From: UBA4782 sp034430215
GTDB taxonomy: Bacteria > Chloroflexota > Anaerolineae > Anaerolineales > Anaerolineaceae
DNA length: 64,000 nucleotides
Direction: 5' to 3'
NCBI GenBank assembly: GCA_034430215.1
Contig: DAOUFE010000017.1
Coordinates: 65,094-129,093, forward strand
Part shown: piece by piece, positions 27,846 to 36,715 of the stretch
Position numbering within the stretch: the first letter of the stretch is position 1
How the letters are laid out: each line of letters begins with the position of its first letter
Notes under the pieces: model-generated
Seen by the model: only the letters and a program-made list of their open reading frames with translations
Database searches by the model: none
Told to the model about the DNA's origin: nothing
Translations under genes and position numbers: made by a program

Positions 27846-30227
27846 CTAATCTATATCCATTAGATAAAGAAAGGCTTCTGCTGCATGCCATGCGTGAGGT
27901 GCAGCAATATGTTTTTCTGCAAGTAAAGGGGATATCTGTCTATATAAAAAGTAATTAGCTTTGCTCGCATTTGCTTCCCACGTTAACGGATAGTCTGAAT
28001 TGCTTATGATTCCTTCTTTTTGGTTGAAGTAATGTGATTGAGCCCACATCAAATATGGGTATTGTCGGAATTGAGTATGTACCTTCATTGCCATATCATC
28101 TTTGTCCGAATACCACCAGGTTAATACAGAATAATTATCTTTTACTCCTGGAATAATTAACTGATCTTCAATGCCAAGAGCAGCAAGTCCAAATTTCGCC
28201 CATTTTGTTTGATAAACAGGATGATATCCATTGTCTGTTTTTCCTTGAATAAAACCTGATGAATTGAGTAATGAAATTTCATGGAGAATCCCAGGCACCA
28301 ACGGGTGATTTTTCTCGGATACAAGAGAAATTAAATACAGTACCTCCCCTAAATTATCGGATTCCTTTTCTCCATTTTGCATATCATATATTTCATCCAG
28401 GTTCATTATCCAATCTTCAATAAGTTGAATATTTTGTGTTCTTTCTAATACCATTGCCATCATTGCGGCATCTCTATACCAGGGTTCAGGATATGCAACA
28501 AAATTGGGAGTTGGTTTTCCATCGATGATGTTGATAAGGACTTCGTGATGAAAAACTTTCATGATTTTGGGATACTGGAAATCTCTAAACTCTGGAAGAT
28601 TAATTTCACAACCAGTTGATATTTCCTCTATTTCCATTCCATCTCTAATATAAATTGAAGACCCATCTTCAACTATATAAATATTTTTCCCCTCTTGGTT
28701 GATTATGCCTACACTATATTCTGAAGGAACGATAATTTCACTATTCACTTCCCATTGCTTTACTATTTTTGAAGAAGTTATATCCACTAATGTGCCATTG
28801 CGATAAAGATACTTTTGACGATTACCCATGCCAAATAGAAAGAAATTACTACCTGGCAAGCTCTTTTCATGCACAAAAATGTTTCTAAAATTCCGTAATT
28901 CAGTTCGGTATTCATAGGCATCTTCGACCAATTTCCGCATCTCAGCATCTCTTGCAGTAATATATTCAGGATTATTAAAAATCTCTTTTACCCCCTGAAC
29001 AAATGACAAAGAGTTGCAAATCAATAGAAGAGAAAATGCAATTTGAATTCCAATTATCCACTTCCTTTTATAGAAAAGTGTCCAACCAAAAAGTAATAGT
29101 ATTACAAGGATAGAGAAATTTCCTGTGTATAAAAATAACTCAATTTTTCCTTTTTCTCCAACTCCATAGACACTGTGAAGAAAAATATTAAATAATAGAC
29201 ACATTGAAAATCCAAATGATAAGAGCTTATTGGTTCTTGTTTTGTACTTAAAAATACCCAATAATACCAATCCCATCCAAAATACCAATGCCAGTACCCC
29301 AAAGATATTTCCATATTTTGAATTGTAAAAAGTGATAGCGGGATAAAGAGGATGAATACTAATAATTTCCGGTATTGGAGATACTATATTTGCAAGAAAA
29401 AAGTGTGTGAATATTTGCCTGATCACTACCAAAGGCTGGGAAAGAATTATTGTGCTTGTATAATTTAATTCTTCTCTATATACTGAGGGAATAAAGAATA
29501 GAGCACTACTTGGATAAAGCATCTTTTGTATAAGCGAAAGCACAATTGAAATTGATACTACAACACCAAAGAAAAGTATTGTCGATGTAATAATTTTCTT
29601 CGGACTTTTTCTCCCCAATTGACTTACTTGAAAGCAAATAAGCGTTTGTATGAAGTTGGTTATGGTTATTCCAAGGGTGAATATTCCAGCAATGAGCCAA
29701 TAATATTTTGGTAAATGCTCGTTCTCAATGCTTTTAAGAAATACTATATATGTTATTAACAAACTTAACGTTGCTAGCGCGGAGGTATCAGGCACTATTG
29801 ATAGAATTAATTGACTTGAAGAAAATCCAAATATTATGCTGAGTATCAAGGAGCCCCAGCGATTCTTTGAAATTAACTCAAAAAGAATATAAGAGACACC
29901 AATACAAATTGCTGCAAAGAATGAGTTAATGAGTATTGAACTCGTTGAAGGAGAAAAACCAATTCTCGTTAGTAAACTTCCAATTGGATTTACAAGAATA
30001 ACAAAAAGGGGATGAACACTGGTTCTGTAAAAGTTGGTATCTGTTGTTGTCATGTAGCGGATATTGCGTGCTACATCCATTTCAAATAATAAATCATTTT
30101 GGTTATACGGTTGTGCATTTGTATCTCTAAGTTGAAAACTAAATAACGAGTATAAAACTGTAAAGAAAATAATAAGCGATATGCATACAAGAACATGAAA
30201 TGAAACATTAAATCGTCTACGTTTCAT
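27846..30227 (-). CDS. Large polytopic membrane protein, GT-C glycosyltransferase-like, with soluble C-terminal domain
   Basis: 793 residues. The first 430 hold about ten to eleven membrane helices, with an acidic motif in the first external loop (LLFEMDVARNIRY), as in dolichyl/undecaprenyl-phosphate-sugar mannosyltransferases of the GT-C fold. Residues about 430-793 are soluble and probably extracytoplasmic, with an alpha-toroid flavour (YPEPWYRDAAMMAMVLE, LTWWYSDKDDMAMKVH). Base composition is clearly richer in A+T than the neighbours, suggesting recent acquisition. No ribosome-binding site precedes the ATG, and a TACAAT stands 6 bases upstream of it, so the mRNA may be leaderless. Function is inference. 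Confidence 0.6.
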   Translation of the reverse strand: MKRRRFNVSFHVLVCISLIIFFTVLYSLFSFQLRDTNAQPYNQNDLLFEMDVARNIRYMTTTDTNFYRTSVHPLFVILVNPIGSLLTRIGFSPSTSSILINSFFAAICIGVSYILFELISKNRWGSLILSIIFGFSSSQLILSIVPDTSALATLSLLITYIVFLKSIENEHLPKYYWLIAGIFTLGITITNFIQTLICFQVSQLGRKSPKKIITSTILFFGVVVSISIVLSLIQKMLYPSSALFFIPSVYREELNYTSTIILSQPLVVIRQIFTHFFLANIVSPIPEIISIHPLYPAITFYNSKYGNIFGVLALVFWMGLVLLGIFKYKTRTNKLLSFGFSMCLLFNIFLHSVYGVGEKGKIELFLYTGNFSILVILLLFGWTLFYKRKWIIGIQIAFSLLLICNSLSFVQGVKEIFNNPEYITARDAEMRKLVEDAYEYRTELRNFRNIFVHEKSLPGSNFFLFGMGNRQKYLYRNGTLVDITSSKIVKQWEVNSEIIVPSEYSVGIINQEGKNIYIVEDGSSIYIRDGMEIEEISTGCEINLPEFRDFQYPKIMKVFHHEVLINIIDGKPTPNFVAYPEPWYRDAAMMAMVLERTQNIQLIEDWIMNLDEIYDMQNGEKESDNLGEVLYLISLVSEKNHPLVPGILHEISLLNSSGFIQGKTDNGYHPVYQTKWAKFGLAALGIEDQLIIPGVKDNYSVLTWWYSDKDDMAMKVHTQFRQYPYLMWAQSHYFNQKEGIISNSDYPLTWEANASKANYFLYRQISPLLAEKHIAAPHAWHAAEAFLYLMDID

Positions 30228-30317
30228 TTTATAATTGTATTCAATTTATGGATCTTGGCTAACCACTCAAAGATTCCAATTCATTCCCTTAAATTTTCTA
30301 CTATTTTGCAGAAAACC

Positions 30318-30342
30318 CACCCCCCTGATACATTCTCAGGGG
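30318..30342 (-). terminator. Terminator of the 2-oxoacid dehydrogenase operon
   Basis: CCCCTGA/TCAGGGG stem with a 7-base loop, followed on the minus strand by a G-rich stretch and TTTT, shortly after the E2 stop. Confidence 0.5.
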
Positions 30343-30352
30343 AGTGATTTCT

Positions 30353-31603
30353 CTATATCAACATACTGAGCGGATTCTCGATCCGCTTTGCCAGCGCCTG
30401 CAAAAACTGAGCAGCTTCTGCGCCATCTGTGATGCGGTGGTCGGCTGAAAGTGTTGCCTTCATGCGCATTCCCACCTGTGCCACACCATCTTTCACCACC
30501 GGCATTTCTCTGGCAGTTCCCACAGCCAGAATAGCTGATTCTGGTGGGTTGATAATGGCAACGAATTCTTCCACATCGAACATGCCCAGGTTGCTGATGG
30601 AAAACGTCGAGCCTTCGATATCCTCCGGCTTCACCTTACCCGAACGCACCCTGCCTGACATTTCTTTTACTTCAGAAGAGATCAACCGCAGGGGTTTCTG
30701 ATCGGCGTCTTTCACCACCACCGTCAACAAACCACCTTCTACTGCTACAGCCACGCCCACATTCACATGCCCCTTGTGGATGATGGAACTCTCCTGTAAA
30801 ACAGAATTCAGATTGGGGAATTGCCGTAAAGCCAGAGCCACCGCTTTGATAATGAAATCATTCACCGAAACTTTTTCATTCTCTGGCAGCATGGTATTGA
30901 TCTGTGTGCGAAGAGCCATCAGTGCTTCCATATCAAATTCATGGGTCACATAAAATTGAGGGATATTCTGGGTTGATTCGATCATCCGTTTTCCAATGGC
31001 AGCCCGCAGGCGGTTAATCGGGATGATCTCATCTGCAGGGATTTCTCTCAGTATATAGGGGCTTATCGGAACCGTTGAAACATTCTGACCTGTACCTTTT
31101 GGCTGGTTAAGCAACTGCTCGATATCCTTTTTGACAATCCTTCCATCTGGTCCGGTTCCCCTGATTCCTTCAGGCGAAAGATTGTTCTCACGGATCATCC
31201 TCCGGGCAATGGGGCTTATCCGCAGCATTTCTGGCTCAGGCATTTTTTGCCCTGATGTATTGGTTGGTTTCTCCAATGCAGCAGATGGTCTCTCCACCAA
31301 TGGTTCAGCTTCTTTTTCCACAGGATTTGCTGCAGCAGGCAACTGGCTTTCATCCACTTTTTCACCCGGATCTGCCACAATGGCAATAGGCTTTCCAACC
31401 GGCACAACTGCGCCTGTCTCTACCAGGTGGCGATAAACCACACCATCTGCACTGGATTGCACTTCTACGGTTGCTTTATCCGTCTCGATCTCTGCCAGTA
31501 CCGCACCTTTTGAAACTGTTTCGCCTTCTGCAATGACCCACCGCACCAGAGTGCCTTCAGCCATATCAAAACCTAATTTTGGCATATTGATCACTTCAGC
31601 CAT
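30353..31603 (-). CDS. pdhC: 2-oxoacid dehydrogenase E2 (dihydrolipoamide acyltransferase)
   Basis: 416 residues with the classical order. A lipoyl domain has its modified lysine in ETDKATVEV (near residue 42), then comes a Pro/Ala linker and a peripheral subunit-binding domain (ISPIARRMIRENNLSP, near 135-165). The catalytic acyltransferase domain ends with the active-site SADHRITDGA. It transfers the acyl group from the lipoyl arm to CoA. It starts at the ATG overlapping the E1-beta stop (TGATG). No E3 (lipoamide dehydrogenase) gene is present nearby, so E3 must come from elsewhere. Pyruvate or acetoin/branched-chain acids are both possible substrates. Confidence 0.9.
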   Translation of the reverse strand: MAEVINMPKLGFDMAEGTLVRWVIAEGETVSKGAVLAEIETDKATVEVQSSADGVVYRHLVETGAVVPVGKPIAIVADPGEKVDESQLPAAANPVEKEAEPLVERPSAALEKPTNTSGQKMPEPEMLRISPIARRMIRENNLSPEGIRGTGPDGRIVKKDIEQLLNQPKGTGQNVSTVPISPYILREIPADEIIPINRLRAAIGKRMIESTQNIPQFYVTHEFDMEALMALRTQINTMLPENEKVSVNDFIIKAVALALRQFPNLNSVLQESSIIHKGHVNVGVAVAVEGGLLTVVVKDADQKPLRLISSEVKEMSGRVRSGKVKPEDIEGSTFSISNLGMFDVEEFVAIINPPESAILAVGTAREMPVVKDGVAQVGMRMKATLSADHRITDGAEAAQFLQALAKRIENPLSMLI

Positions 31604-32574
31604 CAAAGCACCTCCTTCACTGCTGCAATGACACTGTCCACATCCGGTATAGCCATTTGCTCCAATGCACGGTTATATGGCAGGGGAACTTCTTTTTGCG
31701 CCACCCTCTTGATTGGCGCATCCACATAATCAAACGCCTGTTCGTATATACGAGAAGATACCTCAGCCCCCACCCCGTATGAAGACCATCCTTCTTCGAC
31801 GATTACTGCCCGATTGGTCTTTTTAAAACTTGCTATCACTGGATCCATATCCAGTGGACGTAAACTTCGCAGGTCGACAATCTCCGCATCAATTCCCTCT
31901 GCCGCAAGCTTCTCTGCGGCTTTAAGTGAGATTTCAAGCATTTTGCTGTAGGTCACAATCGTGACATCTTTTCCAGGTCGTTGCACAATCGATTTCCCAA
32001 TCGGAACGATGTATTCACCATCGGGCACTTCTCCTCGCATCTGATACAACGTGGCATGCTCGATGAACAAAACCGGATCCTGCGAGCGGATGGCTGCTTT
32101 CAGTAATCCTTTCGCATCTGCCGGTGTGCCCGGCGACACTACTTTCAAACCTGGAAAATGAGCGAAAATTGCATCAGGTGTCTGCGAGTGTGTGGCACCC
32201 AATTGGCGACCTCCGCCGCCTACCGTGCGGATGACCAGGGGAAGCACCATCTGTCCGCCAAACATATAATGCAGTTTAGCAGCCTCATTGACAATATGAT
32301 CCATCGCCACAAAAGCGAAATTGATCGTCATCAATTCTGCCACCGGTCGTAATCCAGTCAACGCAGCACCAATTGCGGACCCGACGATCGCACTTTCTGC
32401 AATGGGAGTATCACGTACCCGTTTTGCTCCAAAGTGATCAAAAAATCCTTTTGTCACCGCATAGGTACCGCCCCATACACCTACTTCTTGCCCCATGATA
32501 AAAACATCGGGGTCTCGTTCCATTTCCTCCCACAGCGCCTGTGAGATTGCTTCGCGCATCGTGATCTTTGCCAT
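31603..32574 (-). CDS. pdhB: 2-oxoacid dehydrogenase E1, beta subunit
   Basis: 323 residues of the transketolase pyrimidine-binding and C-terminal domains. Landmarks: MGQEVGVWGGTYAVTKG, DTPIAESAIVGSAIGAAL (the catalytic glutamate region), TVGGGGRQLGATHSQ with the active-site histidine, and the C-terminal VIVEEGWSSYGVGAEV. Forms an alpha2beta2 thiamine-diphosphate-dependent decarboxylase with the upstream gene product. Stop and E2 start share a base. 15 bases separate it from the alpha-subunit gene. Confidence 0.93.
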   Translation of the reverse strand: MAKITMREAISQALWEEMERDPDVFIMGQEVGVWGGTYAVTKGFFDHFGAKRVRDTPIAESAIVGSAIGAALTGLRPVAELMTINFAFVAMDHIVNEAAKLHYMFGGQMVLPLVIRTVGGGGRQLGATHSQTPDAIFAHFPGLKVVSPGTPADAKGLLKAAIRSQDPVLFIEHATLYQMRGEVPDGEYIVPIGKSIVQRPGKDVTIVTYSKMLEISLKAAEKLAAEGIDAEIVDLRSLRPLDMDPVIASFKKTNRAVIVEEGWSSYGVGAEVSSRIYEQAFDYVDAPIKRVAQKEVPLPYNRALEQMAIPDVDSVIAAVKEVL

Positions 32575-32589
32575 AGTTCTTTCCCTTCT

Positions 32590-33549
32590 CTACGGCTCTA
32601 CATAAACATTTTCAAACAACGCTTCAGGTGCCGGTTCCGGGCTGGATTCAGCAAATTCGACTGCCATTTTCACTTCATCTTCAGCATTGTGAACCACCTT
32701 TTGCAGGTCAGCTTCAGTGGCAATTTTCTGATCAAGAAGATACTTATGGTAGATTCCAATCGGATCATTTTCTTGCCAGGCGTGTACTTCTTCTTGTTTG
32801 CGATATCGCTCTGGGTCTCCCATGGAATGTCCGCGAAAACGATATGTCTCGATTTCCAGGAGTTGAGGACCGCTTCCATTTCGTACTTCATCAAAAACAC
32901 TCAGAGCTTTTTCGCGCACAGCCATTACATCCATGCCGTTCACCACATCATTCTTCATCCCATATCCGCATGCTTTCTGCCGGATTTCTGAAACGGCAGA
33001 AGCTCTTTCAATTGTGGTTCCCATGCCGTACTGGTTGTTTTCACATACCCAGACCACTGGTAGATTCCATACTTTCGATAGGTTAAGTGCTTCGTGGAAG
33101 AATCCGATATTGGTAGCCCCGTCACCAAACATACAGATGGTCACGGCTTTTCTTTCCTTGTAGGCATCCCCCAGCGCCAAACCAGTCGCCAGAGGGAGGT
33201 GTGCACCCACAATGGCATGCCCACCCCAGAAATTTTTCTTCACATCAGCCATGTGCATCGAGCCGCCTTTTCCTTTGGAAACTCCGGTAGCTTTTCCCAG
33301 CAACTCTGCCATCACTTCATTCGCAGATAAACCACAATTGATCGCAACGCCGTGATCACGATATGCCGTGATCACCCTGTCTTCAGGTTTTCTGGCAGAA
33401 ATCAACCCTGTACTGACGGCTTCCTGACCAATATACAAATGCAGGAACCCGCCAATTTTTCCCTGTTGATACAGTTCAGCTGCCTGCTCTTCCAATCGCC
33501 GAATGACCACCATTTGACGATAGATTTCCAGATATTCGCTCATTTTCAT
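32590..33549 (-). CDS. pdhA: 2-oxoacid dehydrogenase E1, alpha subunit
   Basis: 319 residues with the thiamine-diphosphate-binding motif GDGATNIGFFHEALN near residue 155 and the Glu/Asn region (VWVCENNQYGMGT). Also KGGSMHMADV and the phosphorylation-loop-like RFRGHSMGDP segment. It decarboxylates a 2-oxoacid, most likely pyruvate. I start at ATG 33549 because GGAGG precedes it; the next ATG two codons on is an alternative. First gene of the alpha-beta-E2 operon, with a good promoter at 33610-33638. An anaerobe using this complex needs a route to reoxidise NADH. Confidence 0.92.
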   Translation of the reverse strand: MKMSEYLEIYRQMVVIRRLEEQAAELYQQGKIGGFLHLYIGQEAVSTGLISARKPEDRVITAYRDHGVAINCGLSANEVMAELLGKATGVSKGKGGSMHMADVKKNFWGGHAIVGAHLPLATGLALGDAYKERKAVTICMFGDGATNIGFFHEALNLSKVWNLPVVWVCENNQYGMGTTIERASAVSEIRQKACGYGMKNDVVNGMDVMAVREKALSVFDEVRNGSGPQLLEIETYRFRGHSMGDPERYRKQEEVHAWQENDPIGIYHKYLLDQKIATEADLQKVVHNAEDEVKMAVEFAESSPEPAPEALFENVYVEP

Positions 33550-33609
33550 AAGAATAACACCTCCAACTGGAAGCAATAAATATATTAGTATTCTATCATA
33601 TTAATCTAA

Positions 33610-33638
33610 ATTATACCTTAATTGTCTGATTTTAACAA
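33610..33638 (-). promoter_or_regulatory. Promoter of the pdhABC operon
   Basis: On the minus strand TTGTTA (33633-33638) and TATAAT (33610-33615) with a 17-base spacer, about 60 bases before the E1-alpha start. Confidence 0.65.
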
Positions 33639-33696
33639 TTTTCTGACTTTTTTATGGATATCTGCCTTCTTAACCACATTTTCTATATTTTCATCG

Positions 33697-33725
33697 TTGA
33701 CTCTGCCTGTAAAAAATGCTACTAT
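33697..33725 (+). promoter_or_regulatory. Promoter of the GntR gene
   Basis: TTGACT (33697-33702) and TACTAT (33720-33725), spacer 17 bases. An imperfect palindrome with ACAA/TTGT ends directly follows (about 33727-33746) and may be an operator for GntR. Confidence 0.6.
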
Positions 33726-33799
33726 CAACAAGACGTTAGACGTTTGTCATCTATTTGCTTTCCCTATCTGATTAGTTGTTTATTTTTGATTGATGATAC

Positions 33800-34531
33800 A
33801 TGGCACTCAAGAAGCCTGAATCTATCATTGACCAGATAAACCAGATCATCCGCAGCCGTATACAGCAGGGTATCTATCCGGCTGGCAGCCGCCTGCCTTC
33901 TGAATCCACACTTGCAAAAGAGTTCAATGTTTCACGCACGAGCATTCGTATTGCGATGGATTCCCTTGTTAATGAAGGTGTGGTGATCCGCCGGCATGGA
34001 GACGGAACTTTCATCAACAAGCGATCCCTTCAGTTCCGCACTCAACTGATGAACCTGTGGAGCTTCCCCCACCTCATCGAAGATAGTGGCTATACCCCTT
34101 CAATAAAAGTATTGACAACAGGCATGATCCCGGCTACAAAAGAGATAGCTGCCGAGCTTGAAATTGCTTCTGGATCATTCCTTCTGGAAATTCAACGGCT
34201 CTTCTTAGCTGATGGTCACCCTGTAATCTTTTCGAGAAACCTCATCCCCGCCTGTTTGATCAAGCAGCAACAAACTGATGCAGATTATTCGCTTTCAATC
34301 TATGATTTTATGCATCAGTTTGCATCAGAAGAATTATGTTATTCGACCTCAGATATACGCAGTATTCTTGTCGATGAAGAATTATCGAAAATTTTTCACC
34401 TGAATATTGGCGCTTCTTTGATCCGATTTCAAGATGTGTTTTTCAATCTGGCGAACATCCCTGTAGTTTTTGGCTTAAATATTTACAACGATAAATTGTT
34501 GTCTTTGCGTCTGGTTCGCACTCGAGGGTAG
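33800..34531 (+). CDS. GntR-family regulator, HutC subfamily
   Basis: 243 residues. An N-terminal winged helix (YPAGSRLPSESTLAKEFNVSRTSIR, residues about 22-60, with VIRRHGDGTFI as wing) is followed by a UTRA ligand-binding domain from about residue 80 to the end. HutC-type regulators sense small metabolites such as sugars or nucleoside-derived compounds. It lies 66 bases upstream of a nucleoside-type ABC importer in the same direction and divergent from the pdh operon. The importer is its most likely target; this is contextual. Confidence 0.85.
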   Translation: MALKKPESIIDQINQIIRSRIQQGIYPAGSRLPSESTLAKEFNVSRTSIRIAMDSLVNEGVVIRRHGDGTFINKRSLQFRTQLMNLWSFPHLIEDSGYTPSIKVLTTGMIPATKEIAAELEIASGSFLLEIQRLFLADGHPVIFSRNLIPACLIKQQQTDADYSLSIYDFMHQFASEELCYSTSDIRSILVDEELSKIFHLNIGASLIRFQDVFFNLANIPVVFGLNIYNDKLLSLRLVRTRG

Positions 34532-34597
34532 TTCTCTTTCCATTCTTTTTTGTGTGAGCCTGGGGCTATTCTTTGCAACGAAAGGGTAACCTGTCCG

Positions 34598-35677
34598 ATG
34601 AAGACTAAATGGAATGTCAAAGAATTTCTTAATAAGACAGTCGATGCCCTGCTCCCTCTGCTGGCAGTGCCAGCAGCATTGCTTATTGGAGCGTTTCTTT
34701 TACTTATCTTCAAAGTCAACCCCTTAGAAGCCTACTGGCAGCTCCTCAAAGGCGCCTTTGGAGACGTCTCTGGAATCACACAGACGTTGGTAAAAGCCAC
34801 CCCGCTTTTGTTGGTTGGATTGGGGGTCTGCATCGCCTTTCGCGGTGGAATTATCAACATCGGCGGCGAGGGTCAATTCATTGTCGGCGCACTGGCAGCG
34901 ACTGCATTTTCTGTCGGTTTTCCCAACCTGCCGCGATTCATTATTCTCCCTCTCTCGCTGTTTTGTGGTGTATTGGCTGGCGGTCTTTGGGGAGGATTAC
35001 CCGGCGTATTGAAATCACGGCTTGGCGTCAATGAGATACTCAGCACTGTGATGATGAATGCCATTGCTGTACAGCTTTCGAACTTCCTGCTGCGTGGACC
35101 CATGATCGACCCGGCGGAACTCGAAGCCGGTACCCAGATAGCCCAATCCGCTCTCCTTCCAAAAGCCGTCTGGTTGACCAAACTGGTTCCCCGTACCTTG
35201 TTGCATTCCGGAGCAATCATCGCCGTGATCCTGGCTGTTTTAGTATTTATCTTTTTATGGAGAACCAGCATCGGATACCGTATTCGAGCTGTAGGTTCAA
35301 ACCCGGAAGCCGCTCGGTATGCAGGGATACCTGTGCCCTTTTATCAGGCATTATCCCTTATCCTGGGAGGTGTATTTGCTGGACTGGCTGGTGCGGTGGA
35401 GGTCACCGGCGTCTCACACCGCATGCTCGAAAACCTTTCCGCCGGGTATGGTTTCTCCGGCATTGTAGCTGCCCTGTTTGGCAAGCTGCATCCTCTTGGA
35501 TCCATACCCGCCTCGATCCTATTTGGTGCATTGCTGGTCGGGGGGAATAAAATGCAACGCTCCATGCAGGTTCCCTCTGCTCTGATCGATACGATCCTTG
35601 GTTTGATCGTGCTGTTTGTTGTGAGTGCCGATATCTGGTCTCGATATCGCGCCCGAAGGAGGCAGTCACATGGCTGA
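34598..35677 (+). CDS. ABC transporter permease, nucleoside/BMP type (first)
   Basis: 359 residues, polytopic. It matches the branched-chain-type permease family used by BMP-dependent nucleoside importers, including the conserved segment RGGIINIGGEGQFIVGA near residue 85 and YRIRAVGSNPEAARYAGIP near 225. Starts at ATG 34598; upstream codons are in frame but lack support. The second permease gene overlaps its end by 8 bases. Works as a heterodimer with that product in the cytoplasmic membrane. Confidence 0.88.
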   Translation: MKTKWNVKEFLNKTVDALLPLLAVPAALLIGAFLLLIFKVNPLEAYWQLLKGAFGDVSGITQTLVKATPLLLVGLGVCIAFRGGIINIGGEGQFIVGALAATAFSVGFPNLPRFIILPLSLFCGVLAGGLWGGLPGVLKSRLGVNEILSTVMMNAIAVQLSNFLLRGPMIDPAELEAGTQIAQSALLPKAVWLTKLVPRTLLHSGAIIAVILAVLVFIFLWRTSIGYRIRAVGSNPEAARYAGIPVPFYQALSLILGGVFAGLAGAVEVTGVSHRMLENLSAGYGFSGIVAALFGKLHPLGSIPASILFGALLVGGNKMQRSMQVPSALIDTILGLIVLFVVSADIWSRYRARRRQSHG

Positions 35678-36602
35678 GTTATTTACCCTTCCTGTTCTCT
35701 TTGGCATCATCTATTCTGGCATCCGCCTGGCAACACCTTACCTGTATGCATCGCTTGGTGAGACATTTGCACAGGCATCGGGGGTACTTAACCTTGGAGT
35801 GGATGGGATTATGCTCATGGGTGCTTATTCCGGCTTCTTTATTGGAATGAAGACCGGTTCAGTGTGGCTTGGGCTGCTGGCAGCCGCTATTACCGGCTTG
35901 TTGATGGGACTTTTAATGGCTTTCATCAGTATTACCCTCAAAGCCGAACAGGGTATTAGCGGCATTGGGCTGCAGTTGTTTGGATTGGGTCTTTCCACTC
36001 TGCTTTTTAAACTCACCATGGGAAGTGTGGAATCAATCAACGGATTTCAGGCGATTAAAATCCCCCTGTTGGGAGATATTCCCTATATTGGTGAAGCCTT
36101 TTTCAATCACAATCTGCTTGTATATGGCGCTTATTTACTTGTGCCCATTTCGAACTTCGTACTGAACAAAACCACCTTTGGTTTAAAAATTCGGGCAGTC
36201 GGTCAAAACCCACAGGCTGCGGATTCCCTGGGTGTCAGTGTCACGGCTGTTCGGTATTTGACCGTCTCATACGGTGGGCTGATGGCTGGAATTGCAGGCG
36301 CATCTCTTTCCATCGCATTGATCAATCTCTTTCAAGAGAACATGACCAATGGAATGGGTTTCATTGCTGTTGCACTGGTTTATTTTGGCGGTTGGAAACC
36401 AACCGGTGTTTTACTCGGTTCGCTCATTTTTAGCTTTGTCAATGCTTTCCAGTTGTGGATTCAGGTAAAAGGGATCAATATTCCTTCTGACTTTGCGGTC
36501 ATGCTGCCATATATTCTGACTATTGCAGCCCTGGCATTTGCCGTTAAAAGAGTGGCAGCCCCTGCCGCATTGACAAAGATATTCGAACGAGGTGAAAACT
36601 GA
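35670..36602 (+). CDS. ABC transporter permease, nucleoside/BMP type (second)
   Basis: 310 residues, polytopic. The family segment GVLNLGVDGIMLMGAYSGFF lies near residue 33, and FGLKIRAVGQNPQAADSLGV near residue 175 corresponds to the cytoplasmic coupling helix. The ATG at 35670 has GGAGG 7 bases upstream, inside the end of the preceding gene, and is preferred to an upstream in-frame start. Forms the membrane channel with the first permease. Confidence 0.88.
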   Translation: MAELFTLPVLFGIIYSGIRLATPYLYASLGETFAQASGVLNLGVDGIMLMGAYSGFFIGMKTGSVWLGLLAAAITGLLMGLLMAFISITLKAEQGISGIGLQLFGLGLSTLLFKLTMGSVESINGFQAIKIPLLGDIPYIGEAFFNHNLLVYGAYLLVPISNFVLNKTTFGLKIRAVGQNPQAADSLGVSVTAVRYLTVSYGGLMAGIAGASLSIALINLFQENMTNGMGFIAVALVYFGGWKPTGVLLGSLIFSFVNAFQLWIQVKGINIPSDFAVMLPYILTIAALAFAVKRVAAPAALTKIFERGEN

Positions 36603-36668
36603 TCATCCATCGATCTACCCCTTCAAGAGAACGAAAGGAGGATAAATTCAGGAGAGGAAGTGGAAGTC

Positions 36669-36697
36669 GTTTGATTTCAATCTGTCGCAATCAAACT
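36669..36697 (+). other. Stem-loop before the binding-protein gene
   Basis: GTTTGATT and AATCAAAC form an 8-bp stem 19 bases before the BMP lipoprotein start; no T-run follows. It may protect the downstream mRNA or be a processing site. Confidence 0.4.
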
Positions 36698-36715
36698 AAC
36701 CTGTATGGAGGAAAA

